Shown: positions 1-7,768 of the stretch, one piece after another
Layout: every line of letters begins with the position of its first letter
How positions within the stretch are numbered: the first letter of the stretch is position 1
NCBI GenBank assembly: GCA_002314755.1
Contig: DCHC01000063.1
Coordinates: 1-41,508, forward strand
Reading direction: 5' to 3'
Source: Faecalibacterium sp. UBA1762
Lineage (GTDB): Bacteria > Bacillota > Clostridia > Oscillospirales > Ruminococcaceae
Length of the DNA stretch: 41,508 nt
Program-made: the position numbers and the translations under genes
The notes under the pieces: generated by a model
The model's database searches: none
Seen by the model: the letters and a program-made list of their open reading frames with translations, nothing else
Told to the model about the DNA's origin: nothing

Positions 1-46
1 TTACACCATTATACAGACTTGGTCAGCAGTTTTCGAGGAATGCGTT

Positions 47-1495
47 TTATTTTTGTAAGGTATTTGAACATTTTTTGATTTCCTGTCTGGTTACCGGATT
101 ATCGGTTTCATTTTTTCGTTTTTTTAGTCGGTAGGTAAAAAAGAATTTTGCCATCATCACGGCCTGCTCCGGTTTTTGACATAGCAGAGCTTTCCCATCA
201 GTATTCCGCTGTGTATATGCCCGGAAAAGCGGCTCATAAGCAAAAGCGGGGTGAGCCTCATAGACCTCCATTTCCGCAAGCCCCATTTTACCATGACCGG
301 CAAGAATCTGAACGGACAGGGTATCTGTCTGTAAAGCCGGTATGGAAACCACTGTAACAGAGCCGTTTTCTGCTGGCTCAAGCTCCCGGCAAAAGCTTCC
401 CACAGTAATGCGAAGCCGGGAAATATGATTTTCCTTGCAGCAGTTTTCAAAAAGTCGGATTTCCGACACGGTAATCTTTTCCGGAAAATGTACCGTAACC
501 CGCTTTTTCTCATCGGCTTGCTCCGGCGTCCAGCAAAAATCCGCCTCATCGGAAAAAGGGGTTTCATCCCGTAAAATCTGCTGTGTGCCGTACTCCATAA
601 AATCGTGGAGAGCCGCGCCGTTTCCAGAGCTGACAACAACCTTTGCCGACAGCATGCGATTATCCGTCGGTCGGAACCAGTATACGGCGTCGCCGTTGAT
701 CACCCGCTGCAGCTGGTACCAGGCAGTGGTAAGAGAGTGGTTACAGGCGGCGTGATAAATAATGTTATCCTTCAGCAGCCTGGTGCGGGTCTCCGGTTCC
801 GTCTCCAGCCGGATCCGGTCAGACCAGTTCAGACCGGGGCAGTCCATATCGTGGAGCGTACCAGCATATTCCCGCGGGCCGAAAGTCACTGTCGGCAGCA
901 TGGGTACACGGTAATAATCTCGCGGTCCGTACCAGACGCCTTCATGAATGCTTTTGGTCAAAATGAGCGGTCGGTACTGCGGGTTTTCTCGCAGCAGCTC
1001 TCCCATACACCGGGCAAAAAGCAGGCTGGTCGCCCGGTGATCGGGGTGAGCATCAAATTCCGGCGCAATCAGCAGCTCCGGCAGTAAAAACGCCAGCAGC
1101 TCTTTCAGGTCGGTCTTCAGATTTTCCCGGGTGAATTCCCGATGTACGCCATGGCGAGCATAACAAAATTCCGGGTGTTCGGGGATGCTGTTGGTGTGCG
1201 TTTTTCCCAGCAAGGAAACCGCGGGATCTGCTGAGGTGTAAATGTGGGCCCCGTTCTGCCATTCGTTGGCGTAACCGAGAAAAATGATATGGCTTTCCGC
1301 TACGCCCAGTACCCCGCCTGCGGCAATAGCCTCCCTCAGTCTCCGATTTCCGATGGCGGCAAGGTGGTCGCCGTTGGTGACATATGCGATAAAAACCTCT
1401 ATATGCTGTTTTCGCAGACTTACAATCAACTGACCGGCCAAAGTAAGCTCATCATCCGGATGAGGTGCAAGAATCAGCGCTTTTTTAATCGTCAT
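47..1495 (-). CDS. PIG-L/LmbE-family deacetylase with C-terminal extension
   Basis: 482 residues. The N-terminal half is a PIG-L (LmbE-like) zinc-dependent N-acetyl-sugar deacetylase: an APHPDDE motif at residues 10-16 (H12, D15) and an HPDH motif at 150-153 supply the expected metal ligands. The family removes acetyl groups from GlcNAc-type substrates or glycan precursors. Residues from about 280 to 440 form an extra beta-rich region not needed for PIG-L activity, possibly carbohydrate-binding; that part is inference. There is no signal peptide, so it probably acts in the cytoplasm. It is the last gene visible in the leftward glycosyltransferase operon and overlaps the preceding gene by 11 bases, which suggests translational coupling. 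A role in tailoring a surface glycan is inferred from context; the substrate is unknown. Confidence 0.85.
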   Translation of the reverse strand: MTIKKALILAPHPDDELTLAGQLIVSLRKQHIEVFIAYVTNGDHLAAIGNRRLREAIAAGGVLGVAESHIIFLGYANEWQNGAHIYTSADPAVSLLGKTHTNSIPEHPEFCYARHGVHREFTRENLKTDLKELLAFLLPELLIAPEFDAHPDHRATSLLFARCMGELLRENPQYRPLILTKSIHEGVWYGPRDYYRVPMLPTVTFGPREYAGTLHDMDCPGLNWSDRIRLETEPETRTRLLKDNIIYHAACNHSLTTAWYQLQRVINGDAVYWFRPTDNRMLSAKVVVSSGNGAALHDFMEYGTQQILRDETPFSDEADFCWTPEQADEKKRVTVHFPEKITVSEIRLFENCCKENHISRLRITVGSFCRELEPAENGSVTVVSIPALQTDTLSVQILAGHGKMGLAEMEVYEAHPAFAYEPLFRAYTQRNTDGKALLCQKPEQAVMMAKFFFTYRLKKRKNETDNPVTRQEIKKCSNTLQK

Positions 1496-2072
1496 TCCGC
1501 AGTTCCCTCATCACACTGTCAAACTGAAGAGCAGTATGCTCAACTGAAAAGCGTTCGGCGTTTTTAAACGCTTCGCAAATCATTTTCTCCCTTTTTTCCT
1601 CGTTTTGAACGGTCTGTACGGCCTTAATGATAGTTTTGCGCAGACCCTCTGTACTGTTATCGGTATTCAGAAAGCCGTTTACACCGTCACAAAGAATCTC
1701 CGGTATACCGCCTACGGCATTGGCTACGCAGATACATCCATGGGCCATAGCCTCCACCAGTGCAAGCCCAAAAACCTCGGTTTTGGAGGGGTAGACGAAG
1801 ATATCCGCTTTTTGTAAAAACGGCGTCACATTTGTCTGAAGACCGCGGAGAGTGACACGGTCCTCCAGCCCCAGTCGTTTCGTCTGCTCCTCCAGACGGG
1901 TGCGCTCGGTTCCGTCGCCTGTAATTTCAAGCACAAAATCGGTCTCCTCTTTCAGCCCCGCAAGGGCGTCCAAAAGCCGATCAACCCCCTTGGTGAAGAT
2001 CAGCCGTCCCACATAGGCAACAGAAAGCGGGTCTGACGGCTTTTTGACAGATGCCCTGCCGGAATTCAGCAT
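1485..2072 (-). CDS. C-terminal half of a frameshifted GT4 glycosyltransferase
   Basis: 195 residues matching the nucleotide-sugar-binding C-terminal Rossmann domain of GT4 (Glycos_transf_1) enzymes: YVGRLIFTKGVDRLLDAL near the start, GDGTERTRLE, then the family E-x7-E element (SKTEVFGLALVEAMA) and a GGIPEI stretch. It has no acceptor domain of its own. The domain lies just upstream in another frame (2066-2620), and the two join cleanly if one A is added to the A6 run (T6 on the plus strand, 2107-2112). The ATG at 2072 is internal to the intact gene and lacks a convincing ribosome binding site. Best read as the 3' part of a disrupted gene rather than a stand-alone enzyme. It overlaps the PIG-L gene by 11 bases. 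Confidence 0.8.
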   Translation of the reverse strand: MLNSGRASVKKPSDPLSVAYVGRLIFTKGVDRLLDALAGLKEETDFVLEITGDGTERTRLEEQTKRLGLEDRVTLRGLQTNVTPFLQKADIFVYPSKTEVFGLALVEAMAHGCICVANAVGGIPEILCDGVNGFLNTDNSTEGLRKTIIKAVQTVQNEEKREKMICEAFKNAERFSVEHTALQFDSVMRELRNDD

Positions 2073-2620
2073 TTCTCGCCTGATGCCGTTATAGATAATA
2101 TCGCACTTTTTTCATCCGGAGCAAACACCTCTCGGTAGGAAACAAGCCCTGCTTTGGACACAAAAATCAGGCGGTCAGCTTTTTGGACCGTGCGGGCAAG
2201 CAGAAAGGTTCGTACGGCTTTTTTCAGCCGTCCGTACTGGGGATAATCAATTTCCGGCGTGTAGCAGTGATGTATCATGGCAACGGTTTTTTTATTGGGC
2301 AAAAGTAGCCGCAGACAGAGAAAATAAAACTGCAAAAAGGGGTCGTCATTGTGTATTACAAGAATATCCCGATCCCTGGCCGCCTCTCTTAGCCGTTGCA
2401 GTTTTTTCAGCGAAAGTCTGTTTTCATCCTCCGGACCGGATACCTGGTATTTCTGTTCCAGAAGTTGTTCATAGACAGTGCCTTTTCCCGATAAAAAGGC
2501 GAAGGAATGGTTACACGCCGATATCTCGGCCATATTCCGCAGCAGCACCTCTATACCGCCGATTTCCCCGGCGGTAAGCAGATGCAGAATCTTCACTTTT
2601 GGTTTTGCTGTGTCGGGCAT
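2066..2620 (-). CDS. N-terminal half of a frameshifted GT4 glycosyltransferase
   Basis: 184 residues covering the N-terminal acceptor-side domain of a GT4 enzyme (Glyco_transf_4 type): KILHLLTAGEIGGIEVLL with the usual glycine-rich start, a DILVIHNDDP segment, and ADRLIFVSKAG leading towards the linker. After the DEKS stretch the frame runs into about ten unrelated residues and stops. Shifting one base after the A6 run restores an IIYNGIRREML linker typical of the family, which continues into 1485-2072. The likely cause is a one-base deletion in the homopolymer, or a sequencing error there; recoding is possible but unproven. The chosen ATG overlaps the upstream glycosyltransferase by 28 bases. 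A GTG overlapping the upstream stop (GTGA) is an alternative start. Confidence 0.8.
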   Translation of the reverse strand: MPDTAKPKVKILHLLTAGEIGGIEVLLRNMAEISACNHSFAFLSGKGTVYEQLLEQKYQVSGPEDENRLSLKKLQRLREAARDRDILVIHNDDPFLQFYFLCLRLLLPNKKTVAMIHHCYTPEIDYPQYGRLKKAVRTFLLARTVQKADRLIFVSKAGLVSYREVFAPDEKSAILSITASGEKC

Positions 2621-3864
2621 GATTGCTTTTGTACCTCACAAAACAGATTGATCAGCTTTTGATAGTGGACATCCGCCCCATAAAGCGTTTCAAGGGAGCT
2701 TCTTCCGTTTTCGCCCAGCCGTTTCACCAGCGCATCATCGTCCAGCAGGCGAATCCTGTCCCGCAGTTCGTATTCGTTCCCCGGCGCAAACAAAAGCCCG
2801 TTTTCTCCGTCATGAATAATTTCCGGCAGGCTTCCGATCCGGCTGGCGATGACCGGCTTGGAAAAACGGAAGGATTCTGGAATGGTGTTGGGCAGATTTT
2901 CATACCAAACGGACGGCACAATGCTGAAGCGGGCACCGCGAATCCAGTGTTCCAGCTCCTCCCCCTGCTTCATACCTGCAAATTCAATGTTGGTCAGTTT
3001 TTCCTCGCGCACCCGGTGCTTCAGACGCTGCGCCTCCGCGGTGGTGTCGTCGCCCACGATTTTCAGTGTCCGGTCGGGCATCTGGCTGTAGGCACGAATA
3101 ACGGTTTCTACATCTTTTTCTTCGGATATTCGCCCGAAATAAAGACCGTATGTACCGACCGGGCAGCTCGTGTCATGGGGCTGCTGCACGGTGAAGGTGG
3201 GGATATGGCGGATTTTTTTCGCAGGGAAACCGTTTTGTATCAACTTGGTCTTCATAAACGCGGTAGGTGTTACAAAGGCGTCTACCTGATCATAGATTTT
3301 CATCAGCCGGTGCAGACGCATGGAAAAAACTCGGATAGCAGAAGCGGCAAGGCTGTGCTTCACGCATCTGCGGCGGATGCAGCTGAAATAGCCGCGGGAC
3401 AGGCAGTCCTCGCAGACTTTTCCTTTACATAAAAAATCAAACCGCGGACAGAGCAGAAAAAAATCCGACAGGCGCAGCACAACGGGAACACCCAGCTCCT
3501 TTGCGCCGGTGATAACACTGGGGGAGAGCTTGTTGACAAAGTGAATGATGTATACGATATCCGGCTTGATCTCCCGAATTTCCCGCTGAATCGCTTTTTT
3601 CACCTCAAGAGAATAGCAGCTTCTTGCCACAAGCTGCAGAACGGTTTTCGGATCTTTCCGGTATTCCTCGTAATAGACAGCGTTCCTTCCGCCCACAGGC
3701 TCGACAAAATAGCGGGAAAAAGGTGTGTCCTCGTTTTTATCGCCTTGAACGGAAAAGACAGAGACCTCGTGTCCCTCCTGTTCCAGCTTTTCCATAATGC
3801 GGAACATATATCGTTCCGGCCCGCCGGAGACGAAAAAACGGTAATTGACAATCAGTATTTTCAT
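2593..3864 (-). CDS. GT4 family glycosyltransferase
   Basis: 423 residues, a complete GT4 enzyme of GT-B fold. The N-terminal domain begins MKILIVNYRFFVSGGPERY, with the glycine-rich acceptor loop. The C-terminal donor-binding domain has YFGRISEEKDVETVIRAY, a GDDTTAEA stretch and a long SVWYENLPNTIPESFRFSKPV-type loop with the family's acidic residue. Around residues 145-185 there is a cysteine-rich patch (CPRFDFLCKGKVCEDC, then further Cys), seen in a subset of these transferases and possibly metal-binding. It would transfer a sugar from a nucleotide donor to a glycan intermediate on the cytoplasmic face. It lies 15 bases after the GT2 gene 3880-4851 in the same operon. The sugar specificity cannot be read from sequence. 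Confidence 0.9.
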   Translation of the reverse strand: MKILIVNYRFFVSGGPERYMFRIMEKLEQEGHEVSVFSVQGDKNEDTPFSRYFVEPVGGRNAVYYEEYRKDPKTVLQLVARSCYSLEVKKAIQREIREIKPDIVYIIHFVNKLSPSVITGAKELGVPVVLRLSDFFLLCPRFDFLCKGKVCEDCLSRGYFSCIRRRCVKHSLAASAIRVFSMRLHRLMKIYDQVDAFVTPTAFMKTKLIQNGFPAKKIRHIPTFTVQQPHDTSCPVGTYGLYFGRISEEKDVETVIRAYSQMPDRTLKIVGDDTTAEAQRLKHRVREEKLTNIEFAGMKQGEELEHWIRGARFSIVPSVWYENLPNTIPESFRFSKPVIASRIGSLPEIIHDGENGLLFAPGNEYELRDRIRLLDDDALVKRLGENGRSSLETLYGADVHYQKLINLFCEVQKQSCPTQQNQK

Positions 3865-3879
3865 ATCAAAAAGTTTCGG

Positions 3880-4851
3880 TCAGCGTTTCTTTGACCGGAT
3901 TTTCTCCGTCAGTTTCTTTTTGAGTTCGCGGGTAAAGGGAAGGTATCTTTTTACGGTCAGCTTGACCCGCTCAGAGAGGGCCAGCGTTTTAAAATGCGGA
4001 CAGTGAAGCATGCCCGGATAGTCTTGCATAACCTTATACTTCCGAAACTGGTACCCGTCAATGGCCGCCCGGAACAAAGCGTGAAACCTGCCAAGCGAGT
4101 ATTCGTCGGCGCCCTCCAGCATCCGGATTCTGGTATCGTACTGGCTGCTGGCCTCCTCTGGAGAAAGCATTAAAAAATTGCTGGACCAGGAGCCGGCCGT
4201 GTGCAGGCGGTACACCGACATCACATCTGCGAAATAGTGAATTTTACCGCATAATGTAAGATAGATGGCGATGGGATAATCCTCAAGGCCTAAAATACTG
4301 AAAACAAAAGCGGGCGCGGTCTTCATGAGCTCAGCCCGACACAGAAGTGATGAGGTATGGTAGGACTGTCCACCGTTCATAACCACATCCTGCAGGGCAA
4401 GATCCCTTTCCTCCCGGACAAAGTTGTCGCACTCTTCTCCGCTTAGGCAGTCGTAGATTCGGTTATTGTGGGTGCAAGCTACATAGTCCGGGTGTTTCTC
4501 CAGAAAATCGGCAAGCTTCTGCAGTTTGTTTTCGTCACTCCAGTAGTCATCCCCCTCGCAATAGGCAATATACTTGCCTCGTGCCGCGGGCAGAATGTAG
4601 GCAGTAGAGGCCCGGATGCCCTTGGATAAGATGTTTTCTGTCTGAAAAATCGGCCGGATGATATCCGGATATTTTTCGGCGTACTCTCGAATGATTTCCG
4701 TGGTACCGTCGGTTGAGGCATCGTCATGGACAATCACCTCAAAGGGAAAGTCGGTTTTTTGACCGACAAAGCTGTTCAGTGCGTCCCGGATGTATTCTTT
4801 GTGATTGAATGCCAGACAGCTGACGGTGACAAGAGGAAGTGTTTTATCCAT
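3880..4851 (-). CDS. GT2 family glycosyltransferase
   Basis: 323 residues from the ATG at 4851. The open frame extends much further upstream, but that part overlaps the neighbouring gene and has no GT2 homology. The chosen start puts LPLVTVSCLAFNHKEYI at the N-terminus, and an AAAGGA box lies a little upstream. GT-A fold features are the nucleotide-binding N-terminal strand, VIVHDDASTDGT near residue 45, and a YCEGDDYW stretch near 100 carrying the metal-binding acidic residues. The protein is soluble with a basic tail (LTEKIRSKKR). The resemblance is to GT2 enzymes of capsule and exopolysaccharide clusters. It follows the first gene of the operon by 20 bases. Donor and acceptor are unknown. 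Confidence 0.88.
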   Translation of the reverse strand: MDKTLPLVTVSCLAFNHKEYIRDALNSFVGQKTDFPFEVIVHDDASTDGTTEIIREYAEKYPDIIRPIFQTENILSKGIRASTAYILPAARGKYIAYCEGDDYWSDENKLQKLADFLEKHPDYVACTHNNRIYDCLSGEECDNFVREERDLALQDVVMNGGQSYHTSSLLCRAELMKTAPAFVFSILGLEDYPIAIYLTLCGKIHYFADVMSVYRLHTAGSWSSNFLMLSPEEASSQYDTRIRMLEGADEYSLGRFHALFRAAIDGYQFRKYKVMQDYPGMLHCPHFKTLALSERVKLTVKRYLPFTRELKKKLTEKIRSKKR

Positions 4852-4871
4852 ATGTATAGCCATTCCTTTTA

Positions 4872-5858
4872 TTAGCTTTCTGCTTTTTCGGCTTTTCGCC
4901 GAAGTATTCTGCCGTACTGTGCTGTCCGGTGCACTGCCAGCTGCATAATCAACCCCCGGCGAATCCCCAGATATCGGCAAGCTGTCCGGAAGGAGATTTG
5001 CTTGATCGCGCAGAGAATTTTTTGGTATTCCTCCGGGTATTCTTCTGCTCCGTGCGGTGTGCACAGTAACTGACGGAGCAGATAGTAACCTCGCAGAGAA
5101 AGATGGATTTCCGCCGGCTTTATCTGTTCGGGAAATGCCTGCCTGCAACGCTGTAAAATCAGTCCTGCCGCAGAAAGATCCGCCATCTTGCGGGGTGAAA
5201 ACCCCCCGCTGACCAAAGAATCACCCCGCATAACATAATGGTATAACGGCTTGCCGACCTGACAGCAGACAGTACAGTTCTGAAAAGCCTCCCATACGAA
5301 GGGGGTGTCTTCTCCATACCGAAGCTCCCGGGCAAAGCGTACCTTGCCGATGACCGAAGCAAGAAAAAGCTTGTTCCAGACAAAGCTATACACCTGCCCG
5401 TCGTTCTTCAGTAGATGCTCCGAAGCCTCTTTCGACCGAATGACCCCATCAGGCAGGGACAAAATCCGGATCTCACCGGTTTCAAATTCCTGACAGACCG
5501 CGCACTCCGCAAGTTGTGAACCGGTGGCTGTCAGCTTTTGCAGCATCGTCTCCAAAAAATCCGGTTCCACCCAATCGTCAGAGTCGATAAAGCTGATATA
5601 CGCCCCGGTTGCCGCATCAAGCCCGGTGTCCCGTGCGCCGGCAAGCCCTCTGTTTTCCTGATGAATGACCCGAATACGGATGTCCCGCTGTTTCCAAAGG
5701 TCGCATATCTCCGGGCTGCGGTCGGTGGAGCCGTCGTCCACAAGAATGATTTCCAGGTTTGAATAGGTCTGTTTTACAATTGCCGCAAGGCAACGGTTTA
5801 TCCGGTCTTCCACCTGATAAACCGGAACAATAACCGATAGTAGCTGTTGATTCTTCAT
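4872..5858 (-). CDS. GT2 family glycosyltransferase
   Basis: 328 residues, first gene of the leftward glycan operon. The GT2/GT-A domain is clear: LLSVIVPVYQVEDRINRCL at the N-terminus, ILVDDGSTDRSPEICD, and AYISFIDSDDWVEPDFLE carrying the DSDD metal site near residue 93. The C-terminal third resembles the helical tail of capsule-type GT2 proteins (compare CpsI/EpsJ-like enzymes) and ends in basic residues (RKAEKAES). A recognisable promoter lies 35-62 bases upstream on the minus strand. It probably adds a hexose or amino sugar to a lipid-linked repeat unit; the specific sugar is not inferable. Confidence 0.9.
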   Translation of the reverse strand: MKNQQLLSVIVPVYQVEDRINRCLAAIVKQTYSNLEIILVDDGSTDRSPEICDLWKQRDIRIRVIHQENRGLAGARDTGLDAATGAYISFIDSDDWVEPDFLETMLQKLTATGSQLAECAVCQEFETGEIRILSLPDGVIRSKEASEHLLKNDGQVYSFVWNKLFLASVIGKVRFARELRYGEDTPFVWEAFQNCTVCCQVGKPLYHYVMRGDSLVSGGFSPRKMADLSAAGLILQRCRQAFPEQIKPAEIHLSLRGYYLLRQLLCTPHGAEEYPEEYQKILCAIKQISFRTACRYLGIRRGLIMQLAVHRTAQYGRILRRKAEKAES

Positions 5859-5892
5859 CCCTTTTTGTGTTCTCCGTACAGTACTTTCATTT

Positions 5893-5920
5893 ATTATAAC
5901 AGATTTAAGTGCTTTTTCAA
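5893..5920 (-). promoter_or_regulatory. Sigma-A-type promoter for the glycosyltransferase operon
   Basis: Read on the minus strand there is a TTGAAA -35 box (5915-5920), a 16-base spacer and a consensus TATAAT -10 box (5893-5898). The start codon of the first glycosyltransferase follows about 35 bases downstream. It is divergent from the gltX promoter about 100 bases away. Confidence 0.75.
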
Positions 5921-6019
5921 TCTTTATTCACGGAAAAGAAACCTGCTTTTTTCAAAGAGGCAAAAGAATTCGCTGCCTGACGGTCATGCAGTTTTTGTTT
6001 TGGCAGATCGGTTCAAACA

Positions 6020-6048
6020 TTGACAAACTGCGGGTTATGATATAAAAT
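6020..6048 (+). promoter_or_regulatory. Sigma-A-type promoter for gltX
   Basis: TTGACA at 6020-6025, 17-base spacer and TAAAAT at 6043-6048, upstream of gltX. The leader of about 55 bases is too short for a T-box. Confidence 0.75.
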
Positions 6049-6109
6049 AAGATGACTCTTTAGGCCTATATCACGCTGAAAATAGATTATGTAAGGATTG
6101 GTGAATGCA

Positions 6110-7564
6110 ATGTCTGAAAAAAAGACCCGTACCCGTTTTGCCCCCAGCCCCACCGGCTATATGCATGTGGGCAACCTGCGCACTGCGCTATATGCCTATT
6201 TAAAGGCCCGTTCCGACAACGGTACCTTTATTCTGCGTATTGAAGATACCGACCAGGAGCGGTATGTGGAGGGCGCGGTAGATATTATTTACAACACCTT
6301 GCGCCAAACCGGGCTGACATGGGATGAGGGCCCCGATATCGGCGGCGACTACGGCCCCTATGTGCAAAGCGAGCGTATGGGTGTTTTTAAGGGCTATGCC
6401 GAGCAGCTGGTCCGCGAGGGCAAAGCCTACTACTGCTTTTGTGATGAGCAGCGGTTGGAGGAGGTCCGTACCATTCAGAAGGCCAGTGGTCAGACCCCCC
6501 ACTACGACGGTCACTGCCGCAACCTGACCCCGGAGCAGATTCAGGAAAAGTTGGATGCAGGCGTGCCCTATGTCATCCGCCAGAAGATCCCCACCGAGGG
6601 CACCATCGGCTTTGACGATGAGGTTTACGGCCATATCGAGGTGGATGTCACCACGCTGGATGACCAGATTCTGCTGAAGACCGATGGCATGCCGACCTAT
6701 AACTTTGCCAATGTTGTGGATGACCACCTGATGGGCATCACCCATGTTATCCGCGGGAACGAATACCTTTCCAGCACCCCCAAGTACAATCTGTTGTACA
6801 AAGATTTCGGCTGGGATATTCCTACCTACATCCACTGCCCGCCGGTTATGAAGGACGCGCAGAATAAGCTGTCCAAGCGGAACGGGGACGCCAGCTACCA
6901 GGATCTGATTGCCAAGGGCTACCTGTCCGAGGCTATCCTGAACTATATCCTGCTGTTGGGCTGGAGCCCCAAGGGCGAACAGGAGATGTTTACTCTGGAC
7001 GAGATGATCGCCAACTTCTCCACCGACGGCATCTGCAAGAGTCCTGCGATCTTTGACCCGGAAAAGCTGCGGTACCTGAACGGCGAGTACATCCGCAAGC
7101 TGACCCCGGAGCAGTTCTATGAGGCGGCTCTGCCTTATATGGACCAGACGATCCATGTACCCTGCGATAAAAAACTGCTGGCTGAGCTGCTGCAAAAGCG
7201 CACCGAGGTGCTCAATGAGATCCCGGAGCAGATTGATTTTATCGATGAGCTGCCGGAGTATAGCAATGAGTTGTATGTCAGCAAGAAAATGAAGACCAAT
7301 CCGGAAAACTCCAAGACCGCACTGGAGCAGGTGCTGCCGGTTTTGGAGGCGATCCCAGAGACAGAGTGGAACCAGGAGAATATTCACGGCAAACTGTTCG
7401 GCTTGATCGAGAACCTGGGCGTGAAAAACGGCTTGATTCTGTGGCCGCTGCGTGTGGCAGTATCCGGCAAGCAGTTCACCCCGGGCGGCGGTATCGAGCT
7501 GGCTGTTGTATTGGGCCGAGAGCAGACCCTGGCGCGTATCCGCAAGGGCATTGCACAGCTATAA
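6110..7564 (+). CDS. gltX: Glutamyl-tRNA synthetase
   Basis: 484 residues, normal length. It charges tRNA-Glu (and, in many Firmicutes, tRNA-Gln for later amidation) in the cytoplasm. The class I synthetase signatures are present: RFAPSPTGYMHVGN at the N-terminus with the HIGH-type motif at 19-22, and KLSKR at 253-257. A C-x-C...Y-x3-C set (C109, C111, Y132, C136) matches the zinc site of bacterial GluRS. The ATG at 6110 is preferred because homology begins there; an AAGGA box sits at 6093-6097. In-frame GTG and TTG codons further upstream are alternatives. It is transcribed alone from the promoter at 6020 and ends at a strong terminator. Confidence 0.97.
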   Translation: MSEKKTRTRFAPSPTGYMHVGNLRTALYAYLKARSDNGTFILRIEDTDQERYVEGAVDIIYNTLRQTGLTWDEGPDIGGDYGPYVQSERMGVFKGYAEQLVREGKAYYCFCDEQRLEEVRTIQKASGQTPHYDGHCRNLTPEQIQEKLDAGVPYVIRQKIPTEGTIGFDDEVYGHIEVDVTTLDDQILLKTDGMPTYNFANVVDDHLMGITHVIRGNEYLSSTPKYNLLYKDFGWDIPTYIHCPPVMKDAQNKLSKRNGDASYQDLIAKGYLSEAILNYILLLGWSPKGEQEMFTLDEMIANFSTDGICKSPAIFDPEKLRYLNGEYIRKLTPEQFYEAALPYMDQTIHVPCDKKLLAELLQKRTEVLNEIPEQIDFIDELPEYSNELYVSKKMKTNPENSKTALEQVLPVLEAIPETEWNQENIHGKLFGLIENLGVKNGLILWPLRVAVSGKQFTPGGGIELAVVLGREQTLARIRKGIAQL

Positions 7565-7585
7565 AATCGAAAAAGCTTATTCGTA

Positions 7586-7624
7586 CAGAGCCTTTCCCGC
7601 ACAGGGGAAAGGCTCTGCTTTTTT
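7586..7624 (+). terminator. Intrinsic terminator of gltX
   Basis: A 13-bp perfect stem (CAGAGCCTTTCCC / GGGAAAGGCTCTG) with a short GCACAG loop is followed by a T-rich run. It lies about 20 bases after the gltX stop. Confidence 0.92.
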
Positions 7625-7635
7625 CGGCCCTTTTC

Positions 7636-7664
7636 TTGACAAGGCGTTTGGCTGGGAGTATCAT
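7636..7664 (+). promoter_or_regulatory. Sigma-A-type promoter for lysA
   Basis: TTGACA at 7636-7641, 17-base spacer and TATCAT at 7659-7664, immediately after the gltX terminator. A leader of roughly 100 bases precedes lysA; it is too short for a lysine riboswitch and shows no aptamer motifs that I recognise. Confidence 0.75.
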
Positions 7665-7768
7665 ATAACCATGCTGTTCCACATGATTTGACGGCTTCCC
7701 TTACAAAAAAATTCTTTTTTAACAGTCAGAACAGACGGCTTACCGGCCCAGAACGGATGAGGAATATT

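Noticed and set aside
4852..5148. N-terminal extension of the GT2 gene 3880-4851
   Set aside because: The extra residues overlap the upstream glycosyltransferase and lack GT2 sequence; the start with homology and a ribosome binding site is at 4851.
6200..7387. Long minus-strand frame (395 codons) inside gltX
   Set aside because: Opposite strand of a clear gltX; composition is a shadow of its codon bias and no homology is visible.
7665..7768. Possible lysine riboswitch before lysA
   Set aside because: The leader is about 100 bases, shorter than the L-box aptamer, and no conserved elements are seen.
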